Positions 40,912-49,054 of a DNA stretch of 52,812 nucleotides are shown here, piece after piece. The stretch is taken from positions 1-52,812 of the forward strand of contig JAFVQL010000036.1 in NCBI GenBank assembly GCA_017504785.1. Reading direction: 5' to 3'. Origin of the DNA: Clostridia bacterium. GTDB lineage: Bacteria > Bacillota > Clostridia > Oscillospirales > CAG-272. Position numbers and translations under genes: made by a program. The notes beneath the pieces are model-generated. The model did no database searches. It saw nothing but the letters and a program-made list of their open reading frames with translations, and was not told the DNA's origin. How positions within the stretch are numbered: the first letter of the stretch is position 1; the number at the start of each line of letters is the position of its first letter.

Positions 40912-41493
40912 TTAGTTTTCGAGTGAAACAATCGTGTGATCGAGATTTGAAAGCATATCCAAGCTGTGTGCCGTCATAATGATAAGCCTTTTCTTGGATT
41001 CCTTTTCTATAAGATCGCATAGCTTTGCGCGCAGATCCGCATCCAGCTCCTTAAAAGGCTCGTCCAACAAAAGGACACCTTGATTTGAAAGGAAAGCGCG
41101 GCAGAGCGCGACGCGCTGTTTCATTCCGCCGGAGAGCTCATTGGGAAAAAGCAACGTATCCGCTTGTGTAAAATTGAAGCTTTCGAGAAGCTTTTTTGCG
41201 TTTTCAATTTCGCTTTTTTTCGGCTTTTCCCAAAGAATTCTCGTGATGTTTTCAAGTGCGTTCAGACTAGGAAAAAGACGGTATTCTTGAAATGCATAGG
41301 CGGCTTTTTGCTTTGTGATTTCGCCGCTGAAATCCTTGTCAAGCCCTGCGATTATGCGAAGAAGCGTCGTTTTTCCTCTGCCGCTGTTTCCAACGAGAAC
41401 GAAAAGTCCCTTTTCGGAAAAGGTATAACTGAAATTCTCAAAGACCTTTTTATCGCCAAAGCTTTTGGTAAGATTTTTTATTATAAGCGGCAT
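40912..41493 (-). CDS. ABC importer ATP-binding protein (NitT/TauT type), short
   Basis: 193 residues from ATG 41493 (a GTG at 41508 with GGAGAG just upstream is the alternative). Walker A GNSGRGKTT, Q-loop FQEYRLFP, signature LSGGMKQR and Walker B VLLLDEPFKELD are intact. The protein stops soon after the H-loop (MTAHSLDML), so it lacks the C-terminal extension usual in this class (about 250 residues), but nothing essential appears missing. It energises uptake by the overlapping permease and the lipoprotein encoded two genes upstream. Last gene of the operon. Confidence 0.92.
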   Translation of the reverse strand: MPLIIKNLTKSFGDKKVFENFSYTFSEKGLFVLVGNSGRGKTTLLRIIAGLDKDFSGEITKQKAAYAFQEYRLFPSLNALENITRILWEKPKKSEIENAKKLLESFNFTQADTLLFPNELSGGMKQRVALCRAFLSNQGVLLLDEPFKELDADLRAKLCDLIEKESKKRLIIMTAHSLDMLSNLDHTIVSLEN

Positions 41494-42239
41494 TTTTTCT
41501 TCACCCACTCTCCGAGCTTGCCCATCAGCTTTTCAAAGACAAGACTCAATATGATGACGGTAATGGTATAGGCGAAAAGATCCGCCCCTTCAAAATACGC
41601 CTTTGAAAGATAAATTTCCTTGCCGATCGAATTTTTCGTATAGGCGATGATCTCCGCCGCGATCGATGCCTTCCAGCACAGACCGATACCGCTGACGGTA
41701 GAGGGAATCAGAAACGAAAGAAGCTCGGGAAGGTACAGATATCTGAATTTTCTGTATCCTTTCACCTCGTAAATCAAGCAAACCTCTTCAAGCTCCCGAT
41801 CTTTTTTGTTCAGCGCATCGTAAAGATTGTGATAGATCAAGGGTGCAACCATCAGAGCACCGATCACGATGGGAACGGGAGATGAGCCGATAAAGCACCA
41901 TAGCACCATGATAAAGGAAGCAACGGGGGTGGCTTTGATCACACTCATCATAGGCGATATGATCGCGCGGCAAACGGTATTGCCGTGAGAAAGAAAGGCG
42001 AAAAGGCAACCGAAGGCAAAACCGATCACAAAGCCGAGAAGCACGCGCAACAGGGAAAAGCAAACGTTTTTATAAAAAACGGGGAGAGAAAGAAGGGAGA
42101 GCAACGCATGTGCGGTTTCGGAAACCGTCGGAAATATAAAATTCAGATCCAGCGTTCTTGCAAGGATCTCCCAAAGAGAGAGCCAAAAGGCCAAGGAAAG
42201 AACGCCTAAAATATAAGGATAATAACGCTTATTTACCAT
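41481..42239 (-). CDS. ABC importer permease (NitT/TauT/SsuC type)
   Basis: 252 residues from ATG 42239. Six hydrophobic helices; an N-terminal region KRYYPYILGVLSLAFWLSLWEIL typical of SsuC/TauC-type permeases and the EAA-type coupling loop (around ELEEVCLIYEVKGYRKFRYLYLPEL, residues about 155-180). No strong ribosome binding site; it overlaps the end of the lipoprotein gene by 11 bases, so translational coupling is likely. It also overlaps the ATPase gene. The substrate cannot be read from the sequence. Confidence 0.92.
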   Translation of the reverse strand: MVNKRYYPYILGVLSLAFWLSLWEILARTLDLNFIFPTVSETAHALLSLLSLPVFYKNVCFSLLRVLLGFVIGFAFGCLFAFLSHGNTVCRAIISPMMSVIKATPVASFIMVLWCFIGSSPVPIVIGALMVAPLIYHNLYDALNKKDRELEEVCLIYEVKGYRKFRYLYLPELLSFLIPSTVSGIGLCWKASIAAEIIAYTKNSIGKEIYLSKAYFEGADLFAYTITVIILSLVFEKLMGKLGEWVKKKCRL

Positions 42240-43206
42240 AGTAGAACGCCGTGTCGGGCTGCTTTCCGCCAACCGTGGCGGCGGAGGAGCTCAATAAAAC
42301 GTCGTAAAATGCGACGAGCGTATCCTTCATTTGTTGCCCGGTGATCAAAACGATAGAGCCGTCGAGATTTTCAAGTGCACTCGTTGCAAGAGGGAGCTTG
42401 GGAATGATGCCCGCGCTTACAATGGTCGCGGCTGCCGCTTCGCGGTTTTCCTTTGCGGCAATATAATCCACGGAGGCCTTATAATCCTTCAAAAATTCAT
42501 CCACCTCGGCCTTGTTTGCTTTGAGGAAGTCGTTGCGAACGACGATGCAGCCCATGGCAAGGGGCTGATCCGAAACCTTCTCCCATTCCTTGGAAAGATT
42601 CAATTTCACAACGAAATCTTTGGACTGATTTTTTGCTTGCATGATCGCCGCGCTGACCTTAGGCTCGGGCAAGACCGCTATCATCTCGCCTTCGGACTTC
42701 ACGACCGCTTCAACGAGAACATCATGATCCTTTGCGGAGCTGTCAATGGTAGCGTTTACTTGGTTCTTTTCAAGAATATACTTCAAGATCGGCTCTGTGG
42801 TGGATCCCGGAACGCTTGTAAGGATCGTTTTTCCTTCCAGATCTCGAATGCTCTCGATCTTTGTGTTTTTATCGGCGATAAGGTAAAGAGAGCCGAGTGT
42901 GTTGACCGCGATGACTGAAATATCCTTTCCCTTGTTGAAAAGGTTTGCCGCAGCATTGGTGGGAAGGCAAGCCATATCTACATTTCCGCTGAGAAGCTCG
43001 GATGCCGCAGTATTGGGGTCGGTGAAGGGGGTGAAGGAATAATCCTCGGAATCCTCGGGGGTGTCCTTTATTAACTTTGCCATTCCCATACCGGTCGGTC
43101 CTGCAAGGTAGGCGACGGATATTTTTTCTCTTGGATCCGGCCCACAGGAAGCGAGGGCAAGCGTGGCAAAAGTGAAAACGAGGAAGAGAGAGAGTAGCTT
43201 TTTCAT
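42229..43206 (-). CDS. ABC transporter substrate-binding lipoprotein (NitT/TauT-like)
   Basis: 325 residues. Lipoprotein signal peptide with hydrophobic core and lipobox LALASC, so C21 would be lipidated and the protein anchored outside the membrane. The mature part shows AYLAGPTGMGMAKLI, GNVDMACLPTNAAANLFNKGKDI and TLGSLYLIADK, a periplasmic-binding type II pattern shared with NitT/TauT and related binding proteins. Ligand unknown. The start overlaps the regulator's stop by one base (TAATG), so regulator, binding protein, permease and ATPase form one operon. Confidence 0.92.
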   Translation of the reverse strand: MKKLLSLFLVFTFATLALASCGPDPREKISVAYLAGPTGMGMAKLIKDTPEDSEDYSFTPFTDPNTAASELLSGNVDMACLPTNAAANLFNKGKDISVIAVNTLGSLYLIADKNTKIESIRDLEGKTILTSVPGSTTEPILKYILEKNQVNATIDSSAKDHDVLVEAVVKSEGEMIAVLPEPKVSAAIMQAKNQSKDFVVKLNLSKEWEKVSDQPLAMGCIVVRNDFLKANKAEVDEFLKDYKASVDYIAAKENREAAAATIVSAGIIPKLPLATSALENLDGSIVLITGQQMKDTLVAFYDVLLSSSAATVGGKQPDTAFYYGK

Positions 43207-43868
43207 TATTTTTTCTCCTTAATTTGATTTTCGATGTAATCGGGTTGAAGAATCTCAACCGCATTGTCGCGATATATCAAAACGCCTTTTTCCTCAAGAG
43301 AAGCAAGCGCGCGGTACAGAGAAGCCCGTCCTGCGCTTATTTTTCGTGCAACGCCGGAGATCGGGAAGGGAAAAAGGGCGCCGCTTTTTCGGTATTCTTG
43401 TTTTAAGTATGCGATGCATTTGTCTTCGACGGTGGCACCGCCGAGTGTTGCGACCTTTTGATTCAAAAAGGTAACGCGGCCCGCGAGAAATCGTATTACG
43501 TTCATAGAGACCGCGGGAAGCTGCTCGATCAGCAGGATCAAGTCGTCGTGACTCAAAAAAAGGATCTTGGTTTCTTTTTTTGCAATGACAGCGGTGGGAT
43601 ACGGTTCGCTTGAAAAAATGGAAAGGATACCGAAGCTGTCTCCCTTTTTTAGGGTGTTAAGCACCAGATCGTCTTTCATGACGACGCATTCGCCCGAAAG
43701 GATAAACGCGATTTTTTTGCTCTCCGAGAAATTTAGATCTGCGCGCTCACCTTTGGAGAAAATCGGGGTTTTGCAATCAATTTTTCTTGGCATCTTTTCG
43801 ATATCTTCAAAGCGAACGCCCTCGAGCAGAAAGGTTTCGGAAAGAAACAAAAACTCTTTTTTGTTCAT
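43206..43868 (-). CDS. Crp/Fnr-family transcriptional regulator
   Basis: 220 residues. Cyclic-nucleotide-binding-like jelly roll (about 25-125; KKIAFILSGECVVMKDD, LKKGDSFGILSIFS) and C-terminal winged helix (about 150-215; ISGVARKISAGRASLYRALASLEEKGVLIY). There is no Fnr-type cysteine set for an iron-sulfur cluster and no clear cAMP-contact motif, so the effector is unknown. It heads the importer operon, and a perfect palindrome of the Crp/Fnr kind overlaps its promoter, suggesting autoregulation. Confidence 0.93.
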   Translation of the reverse strand: MNKKEFLFLSETFLLEGVRFEDIEKMPRKIDCKTPIFSKGERADLNFSESKKIAFILSGECVVMKDDLVLNTLKKGDSFGILSIFSSEPYPTAVIAKKETKILFLSHDDLILLIEQLPAVSMNVIRFLAGRVTFLNQKVATLGGATVEDKCIAYLKQEYRKSGALFPFPISGVARKISAGRASLYRALASLEEKGVLIYRDNAVEILQPDYIENQIKEKK

Positions 43869-43883
43869 TTTTTCACCTCAAAC

Positions 43884-43899
43884 TGTATCATCTGATACA
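43884..43899 (-). promoter_or_regulatory. Palindromic operator at the Crp/Fnr-operon promoter
   Basis: TGTATCA-TC-TGATACA, a perfect 7+7 palindrome placed immediately downstream of the -10 box and over the expected start site. The size and symmetry fit a Crp/Fnr dimer, and the position predicts repression. That the adjacent regulator binds it is inferred. Confidence 0.7.
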
Positions 43900-43928
43900 A
43901 TTATACAACAAAACAGACCCTTTGTCAA
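43900..43928 (-). promoter_or_regulatory. Promoter of the Crp/Fnr-ABC importer operon
   Basis: On the minus strand TTGACA (43923-43928), 17-base spacer, TATAAT (43900-43905): full consensus, directly abutting the palindrome at 43884-43899. Confidence 0.9.
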
Positions 43929-43986
43929 GCGAAAAAACAGTCAAAAAATATTTTTCTTGATTTTTCTTTCGTCAGAAGAAAAGGTA

Positions 43987-44015
43987 TTGATTTTTAAATA
44001 ATAATATGATATACT
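43987..44015 (+). promoter_or_regulatory. Promoter of cdaA
   Basis: TTGATT (43987-43992), 17-base AT-rich spacer, TATACT (44010-44015); ATG of cdaA at 44067. Confidence 0.75.
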
Positions 44016-44066
44016 ATAAAAGTAATATTGTTTTAAAATTATGCCAAACGGCATCGGAGATATTGT

Positions 44067-44879
44067 ATGGAAAATTTTTCTGCATTCATTGAGTCAGTCG
44101 CAGAATCCTTCGTGAATTTCAAGGTTTGGGATGTGATCGATATTCTCCTTCTCACGGGGCTGCTTTACTTTTTATTTCATTTTGTATTCAGCCGCAAGAG
44201 TAATGCGATTTTGGTCGGCATTGCGATTTGCCTGCTTTTGTTTTTCGCGACCTTCATCTTCAATTTGAAGGCGACGCATTTTCTGCTGAACTCGGTGATC
44301 CGTATGGGCGGTCTTGCGCTCCTGATCCTTTTTCAACCGGAGATACGTGATGCGATCGAAAAGATCGGTTCCGGCGCGCTCACCAGCATTTCTTCGCTTG
44401 GCGATCGTAAGAAAAAGGAAGCGATGCATTCTGCGATCGAGGAGATCTGCAAAGCGGTTGAGGATCTTTCCAAAACCAGAACGGGTGCTCTGATCGCTAT
44501 TACGCGCACGACGAGGATCGACGACGTGCTTCAGACGGGAGTTGCCGTAAATGCGGACGTCAATTCCTTCCTTTTGAGAAATCTCTTTTTCCACAAAGCA
44601 CCTTTGCACGACGGTGCTGTGGTGATCGATAATGCGCGCATTGCCGCGGCGGGCTGTCTTTTGCCTTTAACGCGGCGTTCGGACGTGGACAGTGACCTCG
44701 GAACGCGTCACAGATCGGCGATCGGACTTTCCGAAACGAGCGATGCCGTGATCATCGTTGTTTCCGAGGAGACGGGAATCATTTCCGTTGCCAACGACTG
44801 CACGCTTACGAGAAACTATACCCCCGACTCGCTTAAAGCCTATCTCATGCAGAAGGTTTTAAGAGAACATCAAATTTGA
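44067..44879 (+). CDS. cdaA: Membrane diadenylate cyclase CdaA
   Basis: 270 residues, normal length. Three N-terminal transmembrane helices (about 20-95) are followed by the DAC domain with the catalytic motifs HDGA (D182-G-A184) and RHR (214-216, GTRHRSAIGLSE). It makes cyclic di-AMP from two ATP; this messenger controls potassium, osmolyte and cell-wall balance in Bacillota. In most Bacillota the next gene is cdaR (YbbR repeats), a regulator of CdaA, then glmM. Here neither follows; a 33-residue membrane peptide takes the place of cdaR. Confidence 0.96.
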   Translation: MENFSAFIESVAESFVNFKVWDVIDILLLTGLLYFLFHFVFSRKSNAILVGIAICLLLFFATFIFNLKATHFLLNSVIRMGGLALLILFQPEIRDAIEKIGSGALTSISSLGDRKKKEAMHSAIEEICKAVEDLSKTRTGALIAITRTTRIDDVLQTGVAVNADVNSFLLRNLFFHKAPLHDGAVVIDNARIAAAGCLLPLTRRSDVDSDLGTRHRSAIGLSETSDAVIIVVSEETGIISVANDCTLTRNYTPDSLKAYLMQKVLREHQI

Positions 44880-44916
44880 TAATATCTGCTTTTGCTTTTG
44901 CAAATTGGAGGAAAGC

Positions 44917-45018
44917 ATGAACAATAAAAGATTGCATTTGCTGAAAACGGCGCTTGGCGTGCTTGGATGCTTGCTTGGGGCTGTGATAATTTGGCTTTTT
45001 GTGAATTTTTCAATGTGA
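44917..45018 (+). CDS. 33-residue single-span membrane peptide after cdaA (possible mini-CdaR)
   Basis: MNNKRLHLLKTALGV begins a 33-residue frame with a very good ribosome binding site (TTGGAGG-AAAGC-ATG). Residues about 9-29 form one hydrophobic helix ending in WLFVNFSM, with positive residues before it. The charged start, helix and trailing W-L-F-V-N look like the N-terminal membrane anchor of CdaR (YbbR) proteins, which usually continue into several extracellular repeats. So it may be a cdaR reduced to its anchor, or an unrelated small regulator of CdaA. The stop is clean and a hairpin follows at 45055. Product not proven. Confidence 0.6.
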   Translation: MNNKRLHLLKTALGVLGCLLGAVIIWLFVNFSM

Positions 45019-45054
45019 TGCGCGATCTCTCGGAGATTGCCCCCTGTTGCTCGG

Positions 45055-45083
45055 ATTGGCGGGTATCCCCCGCCAATTTCATT
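45055..45083 (+). terminator. Terminator after cdaA and the small membrane peptide
   Basis: Perfect 9-bp stem ATTGGCGGG / CCCGCCAAT with a 5-base loop, then TTCATTTTTT. A second small hairpin (GCGATCTC-TCG-GAGATTGC, 45022-45040) precedes it. The next gene starts at 45105 without a clear promoter of its own, so some read-through is likely. Confidence 0.75.
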
Positions 45084-45104
45084 TTTTGAGAAAGGAGAAT
45101 GCGT

Positions 45105-46718
45105 ATGAAGGAAACCGCTTTGATCATAAACGATATTGCGCTTGCCGTAACCGATTCGCAGGATGAGGCTTTTTCTGTCGCGCGTTCTCGTTTGAAAAAA
45201 GCAGGGCTTTCTCTTTCGAACGCGCGCTTCTCGATATACAGAAGAAGCGTGGATGCCAGAAAGAAAAAAGACATCCGTTTGGTTTATTCCGTCGTTGCCG
45301 TCGGAAATTTTTCCGTGATCGATGCGGCGAAAATGAAAGAGCTTCATATTGCGCTTCTTCGGGATGAGAATATATCGTATGCTTTTGGAAATGAAAAGCT
45401 TTCTCACCCCCCGGTCGTTGTCGGTGCAGGTCCTTGCGGCTTGTTTTGCGCTTTGCTGCTTGCCAAAAACGGATATGCGCCCATTGTGCTTGAGCGCGGC
45501 GCGAGCGTGGAAGAGCGCGTTGCTTCGGTTGCGCGTTTTCACGAGAAACAGACGTTGGATCTCGAAACCAACGTTCAATTCGGCGCAGGCGGAGCGGGGA
45601 CCTTTTCGGACGGAAAGCTTATCACGCGCCTGAACGATCCGCACACGGCTTATATCCTTAAAACTTTGCTTGAGATGGGCGCGGATCCCGATATTCTTAC
45701 GAAGGCGAAGCCCCACGTCGGCACGGACGTTTTGCGTACGGTTACGGAAAATTTGATCCGTGCGATAGAAGAAAACGGCGGTCGCGTTTTGTTCCATACG
45801 AAATTTCTTGAAGCAATTGAGCGAAACGGCGTTGTTACGGCAGTCAAGACCTCCGGGGGCGAGATTGCGGCAGGTGCGTTGATCCTTGCTATCGGTCACA
45901 GTGCAAGAGATACGTATGAAGCGCTTCTTTCGTCGCCGCTTTCCATTGAAGCAAAGCCTTTTTCTGTCGGTATGCGTATAGAGCATCTTACCGAAAATAT
46001 AGACCGCGCCATGTACGGCGATTTTGCAGGGCATCCTGCGCTCGGCCATGCGGAATACAGTCTTTCGCATAATACCAAGGTTCGCGGTGTCTACACCTTT
46101 TGTATGTGCCCCGGCGGCACGGTCGTTGCGGCGGCGTCGGAGCATGGGGGCGTTGTTGTTAACGGTATGAGCGAACGGGCAAGAGACGGAAAAAACTCAA
46201 ACAGTGCCGTGGTATGCTCGGTTTTTAAAGAGGATTACGGCGCAAAGCCGCAGCTCGCGATCGATTTTCAAAGATCCATAGAACGCGCCGCCTTTGTCGC
46301 AGGCGGAAGCGATTACAGCGCTCCGTTTTGCACGGTGGGGAATTTTCTCGGCTCGGCGGCAGAGCATAGGTTGGGAAGCGTAGCACCCACTTATATGGCG
46401 GGAAAAAAGCTCCGCTTCGCCCGTCCTGAAAGCTACCTGCCGACGTTCGTTACGGAAAATATTCGCTCGGCACTTTTTTCCTTCGATAAAAAAATCGAGG
46501 GATTTGCCGCTTCCGATGCATTGCTTACGGGAGCGGAAACAAGAACGAGCGCTCCGATCCGCATTCTTCGCAATCCCGAAACGCATCTTGCGCTCGGTTA
46601 TAAAAATCTTTATCCCGGCGGCGAAGGCGCCGGCTACGCGGGCGGTATCACAAGTGCCGCATTGGACGGTACTTATATAGCCATTTCCTTAATGGAGCAA
46701 TACGCGCCCTTTCACTAA
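45105..46718 (+). CDS. FAD-dependent dehydrogenase (COG2509-type)
   Basis: 537 residues; ATG 45105 chosen because AAAGGAG (45091-45097) is seven bases before it, whereas the ATG at 45099 is too close. An N-terminal domain of about 90 residues with VARSRLKKAGLSLSNARFSIYRRSVDARKKKDIRLVYSV leads into a dinucleotide fold VVVGAGPCGLFCALLLAKNGYAPIVLERG (about 103-131), then FGAGGAGTFSDGKLITRLND and a C-terminal YPGGEGAGYAGGITSAALDGTY. This layout is that of the large conserved 'uncharacterised FAD-dependent dehydrogenase' family of Bacillota. Substrate unknown. It is followed by recJ with a structured spacer. Confidence 0.93.
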   Translation: MKETALIINDIALAVTDSQDEAFSVARSRLKKAGLSLSNARFSIYRRSVDARKKKDIRLVYSVVAVGNFSVIDAAKMKELHIALLRDENISYAFGNEKLSHPPVVVGAGPCGLFCALLLAKNGYAPIVLERGASVEERVASVARFHEKQTLDLETNVQFGAGGAGTFSDGKLITRLNDPHTAYILKTLLEMGADPDILTKAKPHVGTDVLRTVTENLIRAIEENGGRVLFHTKFLEAIERNGVVTAVKTSGGEIAAGALILAIGHSARDTYEALLSSPLSIEAKPFSVGMRIEHLTENIDRAMYGDFAGHPALGHAEYSLSHNTKVRGVYTFCMCPGGTVVAAASEHGGVVVNGMSERARDGKNSNSAVVCSVFKEDYGAKPQLAIDFQRSIERAAFVAGGSDYSAPFCTVGNFLGSAAEHRLGSVAPTYMAGKKLRFARPESYLPTFVTENIRSALFSFDKKIEGFAASDALLTGAETRTSAPIRILRNPETHLALGYKNLYPGGEGAGYAGGITSAALDGTYIAISLMEQYAPFH

Positions 46719-46732
46719 TTTTAAATCCTTGA

Positions 46733-46819
46733 GCACGGGTGAAATCAAGACCGTGAGGGACACCCCCTAAAAGGTGATATTCCTTTGATAATAAAATGGA
46801 AGGCGAGGCATCTGCCTCG
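46733..46819 (+). promoter_or_regulatory. Structured leader overlapping the start of recJ
   Basis: Three hairpins occur in succession: CACGG / CCGTG (about 46734-46755), AAAGG-TGATATT-CCTTT (46770-46786) and CGAGGC-ATCT-GCCTCG (46804-46819). GGGTG (46737-46741) can instead pair with CACCC (46761-46765), which excludes the first stem, so two alternative folds exist. I compared it from memory with common riboswitch classes (c-di-GMP, TPP, SAM, THF, ZTP, fluoride) and found no match. It could be a cis-regulatory RNA or simply a stable spacer. Confidence 0.4.
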
Positions 46820-49048
46820 ACTATGGTTAAAATAATGTCAGAAAACACAAAGATGCTTCGGGAGAAGCGATGGGTTTTAAAATCCGCGCAAAATCCCGGA
46901 CTTTCGCATGGAGCGAGCGCCATTGCAGAGGGCTTGAACATCCATCCGATCGTCGCAAGCCTCTTGTATTCGAGAGGGTATAATACACCCGAGGATGCAA
47001 GATCGTTCCTTGCAATGGAAAGCGAAATGCTCTGCAATCCCTTCGAGCTGAAGGATATGAAGGCGGCGGTTCGCCGTGTTCTTGCCGCGACGTCGCGCCG
47101 TGAGAAAATTACGATCTACGGCGATTATGACGTGGACGGCGTTACCTCCGTTTGCACGCTTTATCTGTATTTAAAATCAATTGGTGCGATCGTGGATTAC
47201 TACATTCCCAATCGAGCAACCGACGGATACGGCGTTACCAAAGCCGCGCTTGATTCTTTGAAAGCCGGTGGGACCGCGCTTGTCGTTACTGTGGATACGG
47301 GTATTACCGCCATCGAAGAGGTGCAGTATGCCAAGAGTATCGGGATCGATTTCGTAATCACGGATCACCATGAATGCCGCGCAGAGATTCCGCGCGCCGA
47401 GGCGGTCGTGAATCCCCACAGACCCGATTGTCCTTATCCTTTTAAGGAGCTTGCGGGTGTCGGCGTCGTTTTTAAGTTTATTTGTGCGATCGAAGAAACA
47501 AGAAGCACGAAAAGCCGTATCGCCGTGGCACAGAAAATGTTCTCCTTCTATTCGGATCTTGTTGCGATCGGTACGATTGCCGACGTTATGCCTATTCACG
47601 GAGAGAACAGAATTATCGTCAGCTATGGCTTGCACATGATCGAAAACACCAAGAGGCCCGGTCTTCTTGCGCTTATGGATGCGGCCGCAAGCCGCCCGGA
47701 TGAGCGCAAATGGGATAACAAGAAAAAGAAATCCATAAAGATCTCCTCCGGATATATCGGCTACACGATCGCGCCTCGTATCAATGCGGCGGGACGCATC
47801 AAAAGCGCAACGCGCGCCGTGGAGCTTTTTCTTTCCACGAATTACGATGATGCTTACGCGATCGCAGAAGAGCTTTGCCTCGCAAATAAGGAGAGGCAGA
47901 ATGAAGAAAACAAGATCATCCAGGATGCCTTCCGCATCATAGATGAGGAAATGGATCTTGAGAAGAATCCCGTCGTGGTTCTTTCCGCAGATAACTGGCA
48001 TCATGGCGTGATCGGTATCGTGGCATCGAGAATTACCGAGCGCTTCTGCTGTCCTTCTATACTCGTCTCCTTTGAGGGCGGTGAGAATGCGGTAGAGGGT
48101 GTTGACGTCGGAAAGGGCTCCGGGCGCAGTATCAAGGGAATGAATCTCGTGGATGCGCTTTGCCACTGTAGTGATCTTCTCGTGAAATTCGGGGGACACG
48201 AATTGGCCGCCGGTCTTTCGGTTACGAGAGAAAATCTTCCGCTTTTCCGAGAGAAGATCAATGCTTACGCCAGAGAAAATCTTTCTGCGGCGGACATGGT
48301 GCCAACGATAGAAGCAGATCTTGAGGTAAATTTTGAGGACGTTAATATGTCGCTTGCCGAATCTCTGCGTGCGCTTGAGCCGTACGGTGTCGGCAACCCG
48401 GTTCCTACCTTTGCGATGTACGGCGTTTCGGTTGCGGATATCTCTCCCGTGAGCGACGGTAAGCACACGAGATTGACCTTAACCAAGGATGGGCGCGATC
48501 TCACGGCAATGTTCTTTTCCGTATCGCCGAAATCTCTCGATATTTTCGTCGGGGACAGTGCGGACCTGATCTTTAATCTCGACGTGAATGACTGGATGGG
48601 GCGTCGCTCCGTTCAGCTGATCGTTAAGGATATTCGAGTTTCCGAAAAGCAGAGCGTCAAGCAAGATGACGAGCGCGAGCGTTTTCGAAAGATTTGGGGC
48701 GGTGCCCCCTTTCTCCCATCCGAGGACGTTTTGCCCGATCGCAACGATTTTGCGGCGGTGTACCGACTGATTCTTTCTTCGTCTCGCGTCGGTATTGAAA
48801 CTCTCGGCCATCGCGAGATCTGCGCCAAGGCCTCTGCAGGGGCGGAAGGCAGACGCATTGGATATATTAAACTGAAAATCATCATCAAGGTGCTGATCGA
48901 ATTGAATATTGTTGGGATCACCGAGGTGGCAGAGGAGCTTTATACCTTCCATCTGCATTACAACTCAATGAAAACAGATCTTGAAAAATCCTCGCTCTTA
49001 CGCAGATTGCGGACCCAACAAAAAAACGCGACGGCATCGGATAGGTAA
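46796..49048 (+). CDS. recJ: Single-strand DNA 5'-3' exonuclease RecJ
   Basis: 750 residues from ATG 46796. DHH-family motifs: IYGDYDVDG (107-115), TVDTGI, ITDHHE with D190-H191-H192, PYPFKELAGVGVVFK, and the DHHA1 domain with INAAGRIKSA and GSGRSIKGMNL and KFGGHELAAG. An OB-fold follows (about 530-640), then a C-terminal helical part. RecJ works in recombination and mismatch or base-excision repair. The start is uncertain: none of the ATGs at 46796, 46823, 46835 or 46853 has a classical ribosome binding site, and a hairpin lies inside the first codons. Homologues begin near RWVLKSAQ, so 46835 is equally possible. Confidence 0.94.
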   Translation: MEGEASASTMVKIMSENTKMLREKRWVLKSAQNPGLSHGASAIAEGLNIHPIVASLLYSRGYNTPEDARSFLAMESEMLCNPFELKDMKAAVRRVLAATSRREKITIYGDYDVDGVTSVCTLYLYLKSIGAIVDYYIPNRATDGYGVTKAALDSLKAGGTALVVTVDTGITAIEEVQYAKSIGIDFVITDHHECRAEIPRAEAVVNPHRPDCPYPFKELAGVGVVFKFICAIEETRSTKSRIAVAQKMFSFYSDLVAIGTIADVMPIHGENRIIVSYGLHMIENTKRPGLLALMDAAASRPDERKWDNKKKKSIKISSGYIGYTIAPRINAAGRIKSATRAVELFLSTNYDDAYAIAEELCLANKERQNEENKIIQDAFRIIDEEMDLEKNPVVVLSADNWHHGVIGIVASRITERFCCPSILVSFEGGENAVEGVDVGKGSGRSIKGMNLVDALCHCSDLLVKFGGHELAAGLSVTRENLPLFREKINAYARENLSAADMVPTIEADLEVNFEDVNMSLAESLRALEPYGVGNPVPTFAMYGVSVADISPVSDGKHTRLTLTKDGRDLTAMFFSVSPKSLDIFVGDSADLIFNLDVNDWMGRRSVQLIVKDIRVSEKQSVKQDDERERFRKIWGGAPFLPSEDVLPDRNDFAAVYRLILSSSRVGIETLGHREICAKASAGAEGRRIGYIKLKIIIKVLIELNIVGITEVAEELYTFHLHYNSMKTDLEKSSLLRRLRTQQKNATASDR

Positions 49049-49054
49049 ACTGAC

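Noticed and set aside
46725-46830. Known riboswitch ahead of recJ (c-di-GMP, TPP, THF, ZTP, SAM, fluoride)
   Set aside because: None of the conserved cores of these classes could be matched by eye; left as an unassigned structured leader.
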